DNA from: Ponticaulis koreensis DSM 19734
GTDB lineage: Bacteria > Pseudomonadota > Alphaproteobacteria > Caulobacterales > Hyphomonadaceae
Length of the DNA: 64,000 nucleotides
Reading direction: 5' to 3'
Assembly: GCF_000420665.1 (NCBI RefSeq)
Contig: NZ_ATVJ01000001.1
Location: 62,001 to 126,000 of the forward strand
Shown one piece after another: positions 9,080-16,915 of this stretch. Positions within the stretch are counted from its first letter, which is position 1; each line of letters opens with the position of its first letter. The notes beneath the pieces are model-generated. The model was not told the origin of the DNA. It did not search any database and saw only the letters and a program-made list of their open reading frames with translations. Both the position numbers and the translations under genes were made by a program.

Positions 9080-9188
9080 AGATAATCCTCTGGTGCGATG
9101 CACCTTTAGTTCGTGACTGTTGGGCGAGACATGACATAGCCCGAAGGGGCATCGCAACATGGCTGCGCAGGAATTCCGCAGTGACCGG

Positions 9189-9995
9189 CTAGTCTTCGCC
9201 GCGCGCCAGAGCCTGATCGCGCGCCACCGCCGCAGCGATGGCTTTGGTCGCGAGCTGGATAAAGCCTTTGTGATCATCCATGAAGACCTCCAGCGCAGCA
9301 GCAGTCACGCCCTTTGGAGATGTAACGCCTTCACGTAATGCACCGGCATCTTCATCAGAGCCGGCGAGCAAAGCGCCGGAACCAATGACGCCGCGACGTG
9401 CCAGCCGCATGGCAAGCTCAGACTCCAGACCGTTCGCGACACCCGCAGCGGCGAGTGCCTCCACAAGATGAAACACATAGGCGGGGCCAGAGCCTGAAAT
9501 TGTCATCGCGACCTGAAGCGTTTCTTCGGCCATCGGCCCTTCTACCCAACCGAGTGGAGAAAGAAGCGCTCGAACCTGCTCCAGCTCTGCCTCGCTGACA
9601 CTGGCATCACAGGACAGGAGCGTAACGCCCTGCCCGACAGCCCCCGGCGTGCTTGGCAAGGCCCGCACAATGCGCCGCGTGCCCAGCGCCTCAGCCAGCC
9701 GGTCGACAGACCAAGCCGCCATGACGGAGATTACCAGCGTGCTCTCGTCACAAAGCGGGCGGGCCTCATCCAGAATATTGCCGAACACCTGAGGCTTCAC
9801 CGCAATGACCAGAATATCAGCCGGTTTGCGTTCAGGGTTCAGCACCACCTCGCCCTGCTCCACCCATTGGGAGACAAGCGGCGTCGGGCGCGGCGCATAG
9901 ACAGAGATTTTCGGTTTGTCGGCGGCCTTCAGCCAACCGGCGGCCATAGCAGAACCCATCCGCCCACAGCCAAGAAGTGCAATTCGTTGAGACAT
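9189..9995 (-). CDS. proC: Pyrroline-5-carboxylate reductase
   Basis: 268 residues, normal length for ProC. It catalyses the last step of proline synthesis, NAD(P)H-dependent reduction of pyrroline-5-carboxylate, in the cytoplasm. The nucleotide-binding loop LLGCGRMGSAMAAGW opens the protein. The C-terminal dimer domain carries ISGSGPAYVFHLVEALAAAG and EGVTSPKGVTAAAL, the family signature. Shares a strand with the parvulin gene downstream; no other proline genes are nearby. Confidence 0.95.
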   Translation of the reverse strand: MSQRIALLGCGRMGSAMAAGWLKAADKPKISVYAPRPTPLVSQWVEQGEVVLNPERKPADILVIAVKPQVFGNILDEARPLCDESTLVISVMAAWSVDRLAEALGTRRIVRALPSTPGAVGQGVTLLSCDASVSEAELEQVRALLSPLGWVEGPMAEETLQVAMTISGSGPAYVFHLVEALAAAGVANGLESELAMRLARRGVIGSGALLAGSDEDAGALREGVTSPKGVTAAALEVFMDDHKGFIQLATKAIAAAVARDQALARGED

Positions 9996-10043
9996 GGCGG
10001 GACGCTATGCCGGGTTGCCCGCCGGATCAATTGCAAACGCCGC

Positions 10044-10496
10044 TCAGACCGCGTGCTGTTTGTTCTGGTAGTAGATCGCCGTCTCGACAATGGCGACAGT
10101 TGCCGCATGAGAAATAAGACCAACCGTCCACCAGAGTGTTGGCCATTTCATCACCCACCAGCCTGAGCCAATACTGATAGCAGCAAACACAGCCATGCCG
10201 AGAACCCAGCTTGCCAGGTGGATAAAGAAAGACATGCGAATGGCATCGCTGGCTTTCGAGTTCTTAGCTTTAATAATCGCAGCCGCTTCGGCTTCGGGAT
10301 CGACGTACAGAGCCGTGACATCAACCTGAAACGCGCTCGCCAGAGCTTTAAGAGAGTCAGCAGATGCCTGCTGGCCATTCTCGATACGCTGCAAAGTACG
10401 AAGGCCCACACCAGCCATATCGGCGAGGTGTTCCTGAGACCAGTGACGCTCCTCGCGCCAGCGTTTGATCTTTGCGGTATCAGCTTTGTAAGTCAT
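10044..10496 (-). CDS. XRE-type HTH protein with C-terminal 2TM domain
   Basis: 150 residues. An N-terminal Cro/CI-type helix-turn-helix (KRWREERHWSQEHLADMAGV...LQRIENGQ, residues ~10-45) is joined by a short linker to two hydrophobic segments around residues 90-112 and 118-140. This is the '2TM domain' architecture that tethers a DNA-binding domain to the inner membrane. AGGAG lies 7 bases before the ATG. No target gene is obvious; the divergent region upstream (10497-10634) is short. Confidence 0.82.
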   Translation of the reverse strand: MTYKADTAKIKRWREERHWSQEHLADMAGVGLRTLQRIENGQQASADSLKALASAFQVDVTALYVDPEAEAAAIIKAKNSKASDAIRMSFFIHLASWVLGMAVFAAISIGSGWWVMKWPTLWWTVGLISHAATVAIVETAIYYQNKQHAV

Positions 10497-10634
10497 GATG
10501 TGCTCCTGAGAAAATTCGATAACAGAGTTTCCTCAAAAAGCCCAAGCCCCCGTAATTACGCCACGCCAGCCCCCCGCCACCATGCCGCCACGGGTCCGCC
10601 AGAGCGGTTCGGGCGGAGACGGACTGCCACTCAA

Positions 10635-10934
10635 TCAGGTCTGCACCGGGCGATGTTCGCTCAACCACTCATCCATGCGCGAAGCAAGCTCAAGATATCC
10701 TGATGCTCCGGTTTGGGTAACAACTTCGGACAATCCAGCTGTCGGAGCGAATAACGTGCGTAGCCTCACAAAGTCCGCCAAACCTCCCTGCGCATCCTCA
10801 AAATGTTTCAACAGATCAGCTAGCAAGGCCTCATGGGACTCCCAATTGCTATAGATATCAGCCGTATTCACATTGGCAGGGTCGCACGCCCATCGATGTG
10901 TATCGGCCAATATAGAAGATAGCTCATTTCTCAC
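10635..10934 (-). CDS. Hypothetical protein
   Basis: 99 residues from a GTG start at 10934, soluble, acidic, no signal or membrane segment. Codon-position composition is coding-like, but I recognise no family and the ribosome binding site is weak. It may be a single-copy accessory gene; it sits in the accessory-looking zone next to the XRE-2TM gene on the same strand. Confidence 0.5.
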   Translation of the reverse strand: MRNELSSILADTHRWACDPANVNTADIYSNWESHEALLADLLKHFEDAQGGLADFVRLRTLFAPTAGLSEVVTQTGASGYLELASRMDEWLSEHRPVQT

Positions 10935-11140
10935 TGAGTACCCCGCACAAGTGATCCCACAGAGCTGTACCTTAACACATGAGACATGCAGCCGAACGCA
11001 AGTTTAGCTCGCCCTATGACGACCGGGGGTATGACCTGCCGGGAAACCATAGTCTTCACAACTCAGTTCAGAGGGTGGACGAAGCTCGTATTTTTGAACA
11101 GAACGACATCCAAAATCCAACGTTAAAGATCACCATAGCC

Positions 11141-12217
11141 ATGAACCTTCGCACTTTCAGACTCCAGCTCACCGCCGCCATTTCTGTCGTTGCAGCGTCA
11201 TTCCTGCCTGCAAATGGTCAGGAATCCGCTGAGCTTCATTCTGCGGTCTCCGAACTTGCAGAGGAGAACGGCTTTAACGGTGTCATTCTCGTCGCGGAGG
11301 CTGGAAGCACGCTCGATACGCAAGTCTTCGGCTACACCGATCTCGACGCGCACACACCCATCACGGCAGACACCAGCTTCGCCGTTGCGTCGCTCTCCAA
11401 AAGTATAACGGCTACGCTCACCCTTCAGCTCGCCGAAGCTGAACAGCTTTCTCTGGACGACACTGTCAGCGACCACCTGTCCTTCGTCACACATGACTGG
11501 GCATCTCAGATCACCATCCGTCAACTCCTCCAGAACCGGTCAGGCCTCGGCCACACGACCGACATTCCAGGCTGGTTTGAGCCGGAATGGAAGTCCGCCC
11601 AGACGCCAGAAAGCTTTCTCGAAGCCGCTCTGGACCTGCCTCTCAAATCAACACCCGGCACGGAGTATTACTATTCCAATATCGGGTATTATCTCCTCGG
11701 GCTCATCATCGATGAAGCAAGCGGCGCATCCTACGAAACCGCCCTCAGCGAGATGATCCTGACGCCGCTTGGCATGGAGGCAACCGGGCAGATTTACGAC
11801 AGTCCGGCACCGGCCAATCACGCGCTCAACTATTTGCAGGACGGCGATGATCTTATTCAGATCACCCTGAGCAACACCTGGATGTTCCGCGGCGGAGCGT
11901 CGCTTTATGCCAACGCGGACGACCTTCTGGCCTGGTCTCATGCCCTGCAGAGCGGCGAGCTGATATCAGAAGACAGCATGGCGCTCCTGTTCGATCCGGA
12001 CACACCCATGGCGTGGAATATCGGCGAAGCACCGCTGGCTGAAGGTGCGCCACCAACGCCAGTCCGGACTTACAACGGCGACATGGCTGGTTATACGAGC
12101 ATAGTGTCCTATTTCCCGGAGCATGATCTTACTATCATTTTGCTCAGCAACACTGGGCCGGGATACCGAACGTTACTCGGCATGACGCTGGAGATTGCGG
12201 GCGCTGCAACCAACTAA
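11141..12217 (+). CDS. Exported serine hydrolase, class C beta-lactamase-like fold
   Basis: 358 residues from ATG 11141, chosen because it places a signal peptide (RLQLTAAISVVAASFLPANGQ) at the N-terminus; the 54 upstream in-frame residues look non-coding. The catalytic SxxK is Ser84-Leu-Ser-Lys87 and the YxN is Tyr178-Ser-Asn180. This is the beta-lactamase/penicillin-binding/esterase superfamily (Pfam Beta-lactamase). Activity could be peptidase, esterase or D-aminopeptidase; beta-lactam resistance is not implied. A related hydrolase lies at 13866-14996 on the other strand. Confidence 0.85.
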   Translation: MNLRTFRLQLTAAISVVAASFLPANGQESAELHSAVSELAEENGFNGVILVAEAGSTLDTQVFGYTDLDAHTPITADTSFAVASLSKSITATLTLQLAEAEQLSLDDTVSDHLSFVTHDWASQITIRQLLQNRSGLGHTTDIPGWFEPEWKSAQTPESFLEAALDLPLKSTPGTEYYYSNIGYYLLGLIIDEASGASYETALSEMILTPLGMEATGQIYDSPAPANHALNYLQDGDDLIQITLSNTWMFRGGASLYANADDLLAWSHALQSGELISEDSMALLFDPDTPMAWNIGEAPLAEGAPPTPVRTYNGDMAGYTSIVSYFPEHDLTIILLSNTGPGYRTLLGMTLEIAGAATN

Positions 12218-12302
12218 ACAGGCCACTGTTTATAGCAGGCGCAAAAGCCCACCCTATATTCTCCTAAGCACTGAACTCACCTCTGCGAAGGAAGGTCCGC
12301 TT

Positions 12303-12938
12303 ATGACCGCGACACACACTGGTCCGCATTTCTACGAACCTAAAAACGGCCACGGTCTGCCGCATGACCCGTTCAATGCGATTGTCGGCCCCCGCCCTAT
12401 CGGCTGGATCGGCTCGGTAAGCGCCAGCGGCGTACCAAACCTTGCGCCATACAGCTTCTTCAACGCCTTCAACTACACCCCGCCCATTATCGGTTTTGCG
12501 AGCGTCGCCAGCAAGAAGGACAGCTTCAACAATATCGAAGAGACTGGCGAGTTCACATGGAACCTCGTCACCCGCGAGCTTGCCGAGGCCATGAATGAAA
12601 GCTGCGCACCGATTAGTCCTGAAGAGAACGAGTTTGAGCGCGCAAAGCTGGAACAGGGCGCGTCCCGCGTGATCAAAGCGCCGCGCGTCGCCGCGAGCCC
12701 CGTCTCATTCGAATGCAAGCTGACCCAGATTGTCCAGCTCACCAATCATGAGGGCAAAGAGGTGCCAAGCTGGGTCGTGTTCGGTGAAGTCGTCGGCGTA
12801 CATATTGCCGAGGGCGTTCTTGAGAACGGGATTTATGACCCTGCCCGCATACGCACCGTGCTACGTGCAGGTGGCCCCGCCAGCTATTACGAGATTACAC
12901 CAGACAACCGTTTCGAAATGTTCCGACCGAAAACATAA
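12303..12938 (+). CDS. Flavin reductase-like FMN-binding protein
   Basis: 211 residues from ATG 12303, with AAGGAAGG upstream. HDPFNAIVGPRPIGWIGSVS followed by NLAPYSFFNAFNYTPP is the split-barrel flavin-binding signature of the flavoredoxin/DUF447-like flavin reductase group. Probably binds FMN and acts in the cytoplasm as an oxidoreductase or electron shuttle; partner unknown. Lies 85 bases after the serine hydrolase on the same strand. Confidence 0.87.
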   Translation: MTATHTGPHFYEPKNGHGLPHDPFNAIVGPRPIGWIGSVSASGVPNLAPYSFFNAFNYTPPIIGFASVASKKDSFNNIEETGEFTWNLVTRELAEAMNESCAPISPEENEFERAKLEQGASRVIKAPRVAASPVSFECKLTQIVQLTNHEGKEVPSWVVFGEVVGVHIAEGVLENGIYDPARIRTVLRAGGPASYYEITPDNRFEMFRPKT

Positions 12939-12957
12939 TTTTGCTCGGTGCTGTTGC

Positions 12958-13121
12958 TTCCCCGGATAAGGTCCGGGAGCACGCACCAGCGCCTTCGCCT
13001 TGCTCGTGAGTTCCCCCGAACTAAAGCCGGTACAGCCTTGAGCGCGCTCATCCCTGCGCAGGCAGGGATCTCGTTTAGCAGGCAAAGTCCAGATTCCCGC
13101 CTTCGCGGGAATGAGCGAACA
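12958..13121. repeat. Cluster of dispersed palindromic repeats
   Basis: This 164-base non-coding stretch holds three short inverted repeats. CCCGGA/TCCGGG pairs around a short loop at 12961-12977. TCCCTGC/GCAGGGA pairs around 13051-13069. A perfect ATTCCCGC-CTTC-GCGGGAAT hairpin lies at 13093-13112, followed by ATGAGCGAAC. The last is duplicated almost exactly at 13815-13841 and degenerately near 15157-15180. They resemble REP/RPE-type intergenic palindromes; no transposase is nearby. Confidence 0.7.
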
Positions 13122-13201
13122 GCAGATGCGCGTTTGCCGCCACAGAGCATAGCTCCGCCGCGCACGGGAAATGGTGGAATTTTTCGTTGAATGGGGCGCG
13201 G

Positions 13202-13775
13202 TCAGGCCGCGGCGGAAAACTTCAGCTGGCCGCGCGCAGGCGGTGGCCATGGATTGATGACCGCCTCATAGAAACTGGATGACGCGTTCAGTGCGTCCAC
13301 GTCGGGCGACACGTACCGTGAAGGCGCGCGCGTTTCCGGGAAGATATAGGCCAGAGCGCAGACAATCACGCGGGCAAGCAGGCTCGCCATGTCTTCCGCG
13401 CGTTCAAAGGTTTCGATTGTGGTTTGAAGACGGCCGATCAGTTCGGCGGGCGTGACCGGATCACAGTTCTGAGCGCGCTCTATGCGTGCCGAAGGCAGGT
13501 TGGTGAGAACACACAGGAATGTCCGGCGCGCGCATGGCGTTGGCGGCAAAGGTAAAACCGCACGCTTTCAACTGCTCTGCGGCGCGCATACGGATGAACT
13601 GGCTGACCAGCGCCTCAGCGGAGTGGGCCATTGCAGCAATGTCTTTTGGGACGGCCGCCTCGCCCGCCGCATGGAGGCGAACCAGATACGCCAGAAGCCG
13701 GGCCAGAAACAGGCCGATCACACGACGCGGGTCGTGCGAGGACAGGTTTGTGAAAGAGGCGGGCGCAGAATACAT
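13202..13775 (-). pseudogene. Hypothetical gene broken by a frameshift
   Basis: Two overlapping minus-strand frames read like one protein. The first runs from ATG 13775 to about 13510 (MYSAPASFTNLSSHDPRRV...FAANAMRAPDIPV). The second continues from there to 13202 (VLTNLPSARIERAQNCDPV...GQLKFSAAA). The switch falls on the dinucleotide run ACACACA at 13509-13515. Adding one repeat unit restores a single ~190-residue frame. I do not recognise the family; it is soluble and Ala/Arg-rich. Either a recent mutation or a sequencing error could explain it. Confidence 0.6.
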
Positions 13776-13814
13776 GCCCCGAGTATAGGTTGGCGTGCGC
13801 GGCGTGGGATTAGT

Positions 13815-13841
13815 TTCCCGCCTTCGCGGGAATGAGCGAAC
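13815..13841. repeat. Dispersed palindromic repeat, second copy
   Basis: TTCCCGC-CTTC-GCGGGAA hairpin followed by TGAGCGAAC. Its 27 bases match the copy that begins at 13095, including the nine bases after the hairpin. It lies just downstream of the serine hydrolase at 13866-14996. Confidence 0.7.
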
Positions 13842-13865
13842 GAATTTGAGAAGACAACAGCGTCG

Positions 13866-14996
13866 TCAATCCGCACCGACCAGAACACCAAGAACCGCCT
13901 CAGCGACTTCCGGACCTGAAACGTGCGTTCCATTGCACATCGCAAAAACGCTCAGACCGCGTTCCGGTACCCGCATATGCATTGTAGAAAAGGCGACCCA
14001 GCCGCCTGAGTGCATTTGAAACGTCGTGCCATATCGCTCGCCAACGAACATGCCATAGGCATAAGTGGCACCTGGATTATCTTCGGAAATGGGCGCGCCG
14101 GGATATGGCGCCAGCATAACCTCAGCGATGCCTTCTGGCAGTGCGTTTTGCGTCAGCGCATTGTCCCAGAGACGCATATCGTTCAGCGTCGTGTAGACGC
14201 CGCCATCACCCACCCAGTCGAGATTGGTATCAAAGGTTTCGAAACCACCCTCTTCCAGGGCGAGATATCCTGATGCCCGGTGTGGGATGATCTGGTTCAC
14301 ATCATCATTAAAGAGCGTATCGCCCATGCCGAGCGGCGTGAAGAATTCAGCCTGCGCATACTCTGCAAGCGTCTGCCCCGATACGCGCTCAACCAGCTGG
14401 CTCAGAAGGAAATATGCAAGGTTTGAGTATCGCCATTGCGTGCCCGGCTCATGGTCCAGCGGGTGCTCGGCGACTGCAGCGTAAAATTCTTCGATCGTCC
14501 AGTAATCTTCGTTCCCGAAGCGGAAAGACTCTCCCGGTCGCACTTCAAACCGATCATCATAATCGCCCATGCCAGACATATGATGCACCATCTGCTCAAC
14601 GGTAACCTCATGGCCGTAATCCATCAGCTCCGGCAGGTAGGTATGAATGTCAGCCGACAGATCAATCTGCCCACGCGCATCCAGCAGAGCTATCGCCGCC
14701 GCGGTGAACTGCTTGGAGACAGAGCCCATCCGAAACACGCTATCTGGCGTGATCGGCATGCTGTATTCCATATTGGCGAGGCCATAACCCTGCGCGAAAA
14801 CGAACTCGCCGCCGCGGGTGGCGCCCGCCACACAACCCGGCGTATCGTCGCTCACTACACCGACGAAGACATCATCCAGCGCCGCCTCGAAGGCGGCAGC
14901 GTGAGGGGCATTGTCTGCCGCCTGCCCTGTTGCCGCGTTCGAACAGCTCGCCAGACAAACGCCCGCTACGAGCGCTGATATCCATTTATGATGCAC
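13866..14996 (-). CDS. Serine hydrolase lipoprotein, beta-lactamase-like fold
   Basis: 376 residues from GTG 14996; a TTG 42 bases upstream is possible but would put 14 odd residues before the signal. The signal ends in a lipobox, LASC, with Cys18 as the lipidated residue, so the enzyme is probably membrane anchored facing the periplasm. Catalytic SxxK is Ser92-Val-Ser-Lys95, YxN is Tyr190-Ser-Asn192, and HSGG occurs near the C-terminus. Superfamily as for the hydrolase at 11141; substrate unknown. Flanked on both sides by palindromic repeats. Confidence 0.85.
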   Translation of the reverse strand: MHHKWISALVAGVCLASCSNAATGQAADNAPHAAAFEAALDDVFVGVVSDDTPGCVAGATRGGEFVFAQGYGLANMEYSMPITPDSVFRMGSVSKQFTAAAIALLDARGQIDLSADIHTYLPELMDYGHEVTVEQMVHHMSGMGDYDDRFEVRPGESFRFGNEDYWTIEEFYAAVAEHPLDHEPGTQWRYSNLAYFLLSQLVERVSGQTLAEYAQAEFFTPLGMGDTLFNDDVNQIIPHRASGYLALEEGGFETFDTNLDWVGDGGVYTTLNDMRLWDNALTQNALPEGIAEVMLAPYPGAPISEDNPGATYAYGMFVGERYGTTFQMHSGGWVAFSTMHMRVPERGLSVFAMCNGTHVSGPEVAEAVLGVLVGAD

Positions 14997-15059
14997 TGAT
15001 GTTTCCCACCCGTTCAGACCACAGACCCTGAACACCAAACGCGAAACTCACCCGGCCTG

Positions 15060-15240
15060 CAACCATACCCCCGCGTCAGACGCGGTAATAATTTGTCCGG
15101 ACAGCGTTTTGCAGAGTTCGGTCCGGGCTTTTGCGCAAGCAAACATCCAGGCATGGATGCCCGCCTTCGCGTGAATGAGCGGAGCGCGTGAAGTGGTTAA
15201 ACTGGGTCCCGGGTCTTCGCCCGGGATGACAAATAGGGCT
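15060..15240. repeat. Palindromic repeat cluster upstream of the ParA cassette
   Basis: No gene is supported here. A degenerate copy of the CCGCCTTCGCG hairpin with ATGAGCGGA lies at 15157-15183. A strong TCCCGGG-TCTTCG-CCCGGGA hairpin lies at 15207-15226, followed by TGAC, a common dispersed-repeat pattern. Together with the copies near 13.1 and 13.8 kb this marks a repeat-rich 2.3-kb zone. Confidence 0.6.
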
Positions 15241-15485
15241 GTCCTTATGACGTTTCGTCTGGCGCACTTCGTTCCTCGAAACGCCCTACTTACTGAGTGT
15301 GATTGAGAGCGGAGCAGCCTTGAACCTGCATCACGTGAGCGAAGCGATACAAAGGCAAACAAGAATGACGGGCGAACAATCAATTGATTTAGAAGTTGAT
15401 CATACCCCAAAGTCGCCCCAAGGTAGCAATCCTCTTTTGCACAGCGATTTACCAAGTGCCGGACAAATTTTATTGGGAGAAGGCT

Positions 15486-16337
15486 TTGACTGTAACTGTT
15501 TCACTCATCAACATGAAAGGCGGAGTGGGCAAAACCACGCTCGCGTTTAATCTGGCGTGGTACGCAGCGTGGCAGGCAAACTTACGCGTGCTGGCGGTCG
15601 ATCTGGACCCCCAATCTAATTTAAGCCAGTATTTCATGGGGGCAGAGAAGTATGTAGAGCACCTAAAGGCCAGCAGACCAACCGTGGTAGAGGTATTCGA
15701 ACAATTTTCTGCTCCGAACCTTAGTGGCGGCTCAGCAAAGCCGCTGATTGCAGAAAACATTGTCCATCACCTTCATGCATGGGATGATGACAGCTTACTT
15801 GATCTCGTACCTGCAAGACTGGAGCTCGCTTGGACGCTCAAAAACCCTACTGAAAAAGCTCAACTTCTCCCGCAGTTTTTATCCAAAATTTCTCACAAGT
15901 ACGACTTAATTTTAATAGACTGCCCGCCAACGGAATCAATCTTAACTACGGCCGCTTACCGTTCGAGCCGTTTCGTTACGGTACCAGTGCGACCAGAGTT
16001 TCTCGCAACAATCGGTTTACCTCTATTGGCACGTTCACTCGATGAGTTTAGACTTATGCATCAGGATCAGACACTGGAGATGGCAGGAATAATCTTCAAT
16101 GGGCTACGGCGCAGTAATACGCCGCCTGAACAAACCCAGTCCCTTGCAGACGTTGAAAGTTTAGCGAGCAAACATGGATGGCCGGTTTTTAACGAAATAG
16201 CGCATCATTCTGATTCTTACCCTTCGGGTTCGCGTCAAGGTGATCCCATTTTCAGAACAGATTATGCAAGAGACTATGTGAAAGATGAATTTAGCGAAGT
16301 CGCTGAGAGATTTTTGAACACTGTGGGCGCAAAATGA
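15486..16337 (+). CDS. ParA/MinD-type ATPase of a two-gene cassette
   Basis: 283 residues from TTG 15486, which has GGGAGAAGG just upstream and places the ATPase strand directly at the N-terminus (TVTVSLINMKGGVGKTT). The deviant Walker A has signature Lys11 and Lys16. Walker A' is VDLDPQSNLSQ (Asp39, Asp41) and Walker B is LILIDCPP (Asp145). ParA proteins bind DNA or membrane as ATP dimers and position cargo. There is no N-terminal HTH, as in small type Ib or chromosomal ParA. Base composition is AT-richer than the flanks. The stop overlaps the partner gene by ATGA. No ParB or parS-like repeat was found. Confidence 0.88.
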   Translation: MTVTVSLINMKGGVGKTTLAFNLAWYAAWQANLRVLAVDLDPQSNLSQYFMGAEKYVEHLKASRPTVVEVFEQFSAPNLSGGSAKPLIAENIVHHLHAWDDDSLLDLVPARLELAWTLKNPTEKAQLLPQFLSKISHKYDLILIDCPPTESILTTAAYRSSRFVTVPVRPEFLATIGLPLLARSLDEFRLMHQDQTLEMAGIIFNGLRRSNTPPEQTQSLADVESLASKHGWPVFNEIAHHSDSYPSGSRQGDPIFRTDYARDYVKDEFSEVAERFLNTVGAK

Positions 16338-16864
16338 GAAAGAAATCACGTATATTAGCTCTTCAGATTGCAGCAATGCTAGAAGAAAATTCAACCAGTG
16401 ACATTTACGAGGCGGTTGAAATACTCGAGGAATGCGGACACCAGTCCGCACTCCTCAAATTTCTGTCTAAGTCGTCAGGACGACGTAAGCTCACCGAAAA
16501 GTCGATCACATCATCTACCCGACGACAAGATAAACCAATTGAACAGATAACTTCTCAAGCAGTACTTTTGCTTGAGAAATCAGAGCCAGAAAAACACAAG
16601 ATACTGTTAAACTTCGACAAACTCGTAAGAAATGGAGATGTCTTAGCTACGAACGACGCACTGAAACGCTTCGGTGAAAAAATCAGCAAGGAATTCAATC
16701 CCAGGTCATCTAAAAAAGATAACATAAGCGCCGTGATGAAGTTGCTTGCACCAATGAAACAAGAAGAGATTGAGCTCCATGTAAAGAGAGCATTAGAGGA
16801 TGCGCAAAAACGTGACGGTGATGAATTTTTAAACCTCGCAAGTTTTTTGATGAACAAGCCCTAA
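16334..16864 (+). CDS. Unrecognised partner of the ParA-type ATPase
   Basis: 176 residues, charged and predicted mostly helical, without signal or membrane segment. I recognise no family. It could be divided into an N-terminal helical part (residues ~1-55), a Ser/Arg/Lys-rich linker (~48-70) and a C-terminal helical part with many Lys and Glu. Its start overlaps the parA-like stop by ATGA, so the pair is almost certainly co-expressed and may interact, as ParA activators do. Low GC (23 of 60 bases are G or C at 16681-16740, against 35 of 60 at 17041-17100) suggests recent acquisition. Confidence 0.75.
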   Translation: MRKKSRILALQIAAMLEENSTSDIYEAVEILEECGHQSALLKFLSKSSGRRKLTEKSITSSTRRQDKPIEQITSQAVLLLEKSEPEKHKILLNFDKLVRNGDVLATNDALKRFGEKISKEFNPRSSKKDNISAVMKLLAPMKQEEIELHVKRALEDAQKRDGDEFLNLASFLMNKP

Positions 16865-16915
16865 GGTTGATCTGGCAGCGAGCAGTAAGCTCGAACATTT
16901 ATGTTAACCCCTACC

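Noticed and set aside
12861-13250. Frames running through the 13-kb repeat cluster
   Set aside because: They consist of translated palindromes (PRRRES, KAGIW-type strings) that appear in any frame through such repeats.
11141-14996. Two beta-lactamase-fold proteins as antibiotic resistance genes
   Set aside because: SxxK and YxN are shared by esterases and peptidases of this superfamily; no specific class C lactamase motif set or regulator is present.
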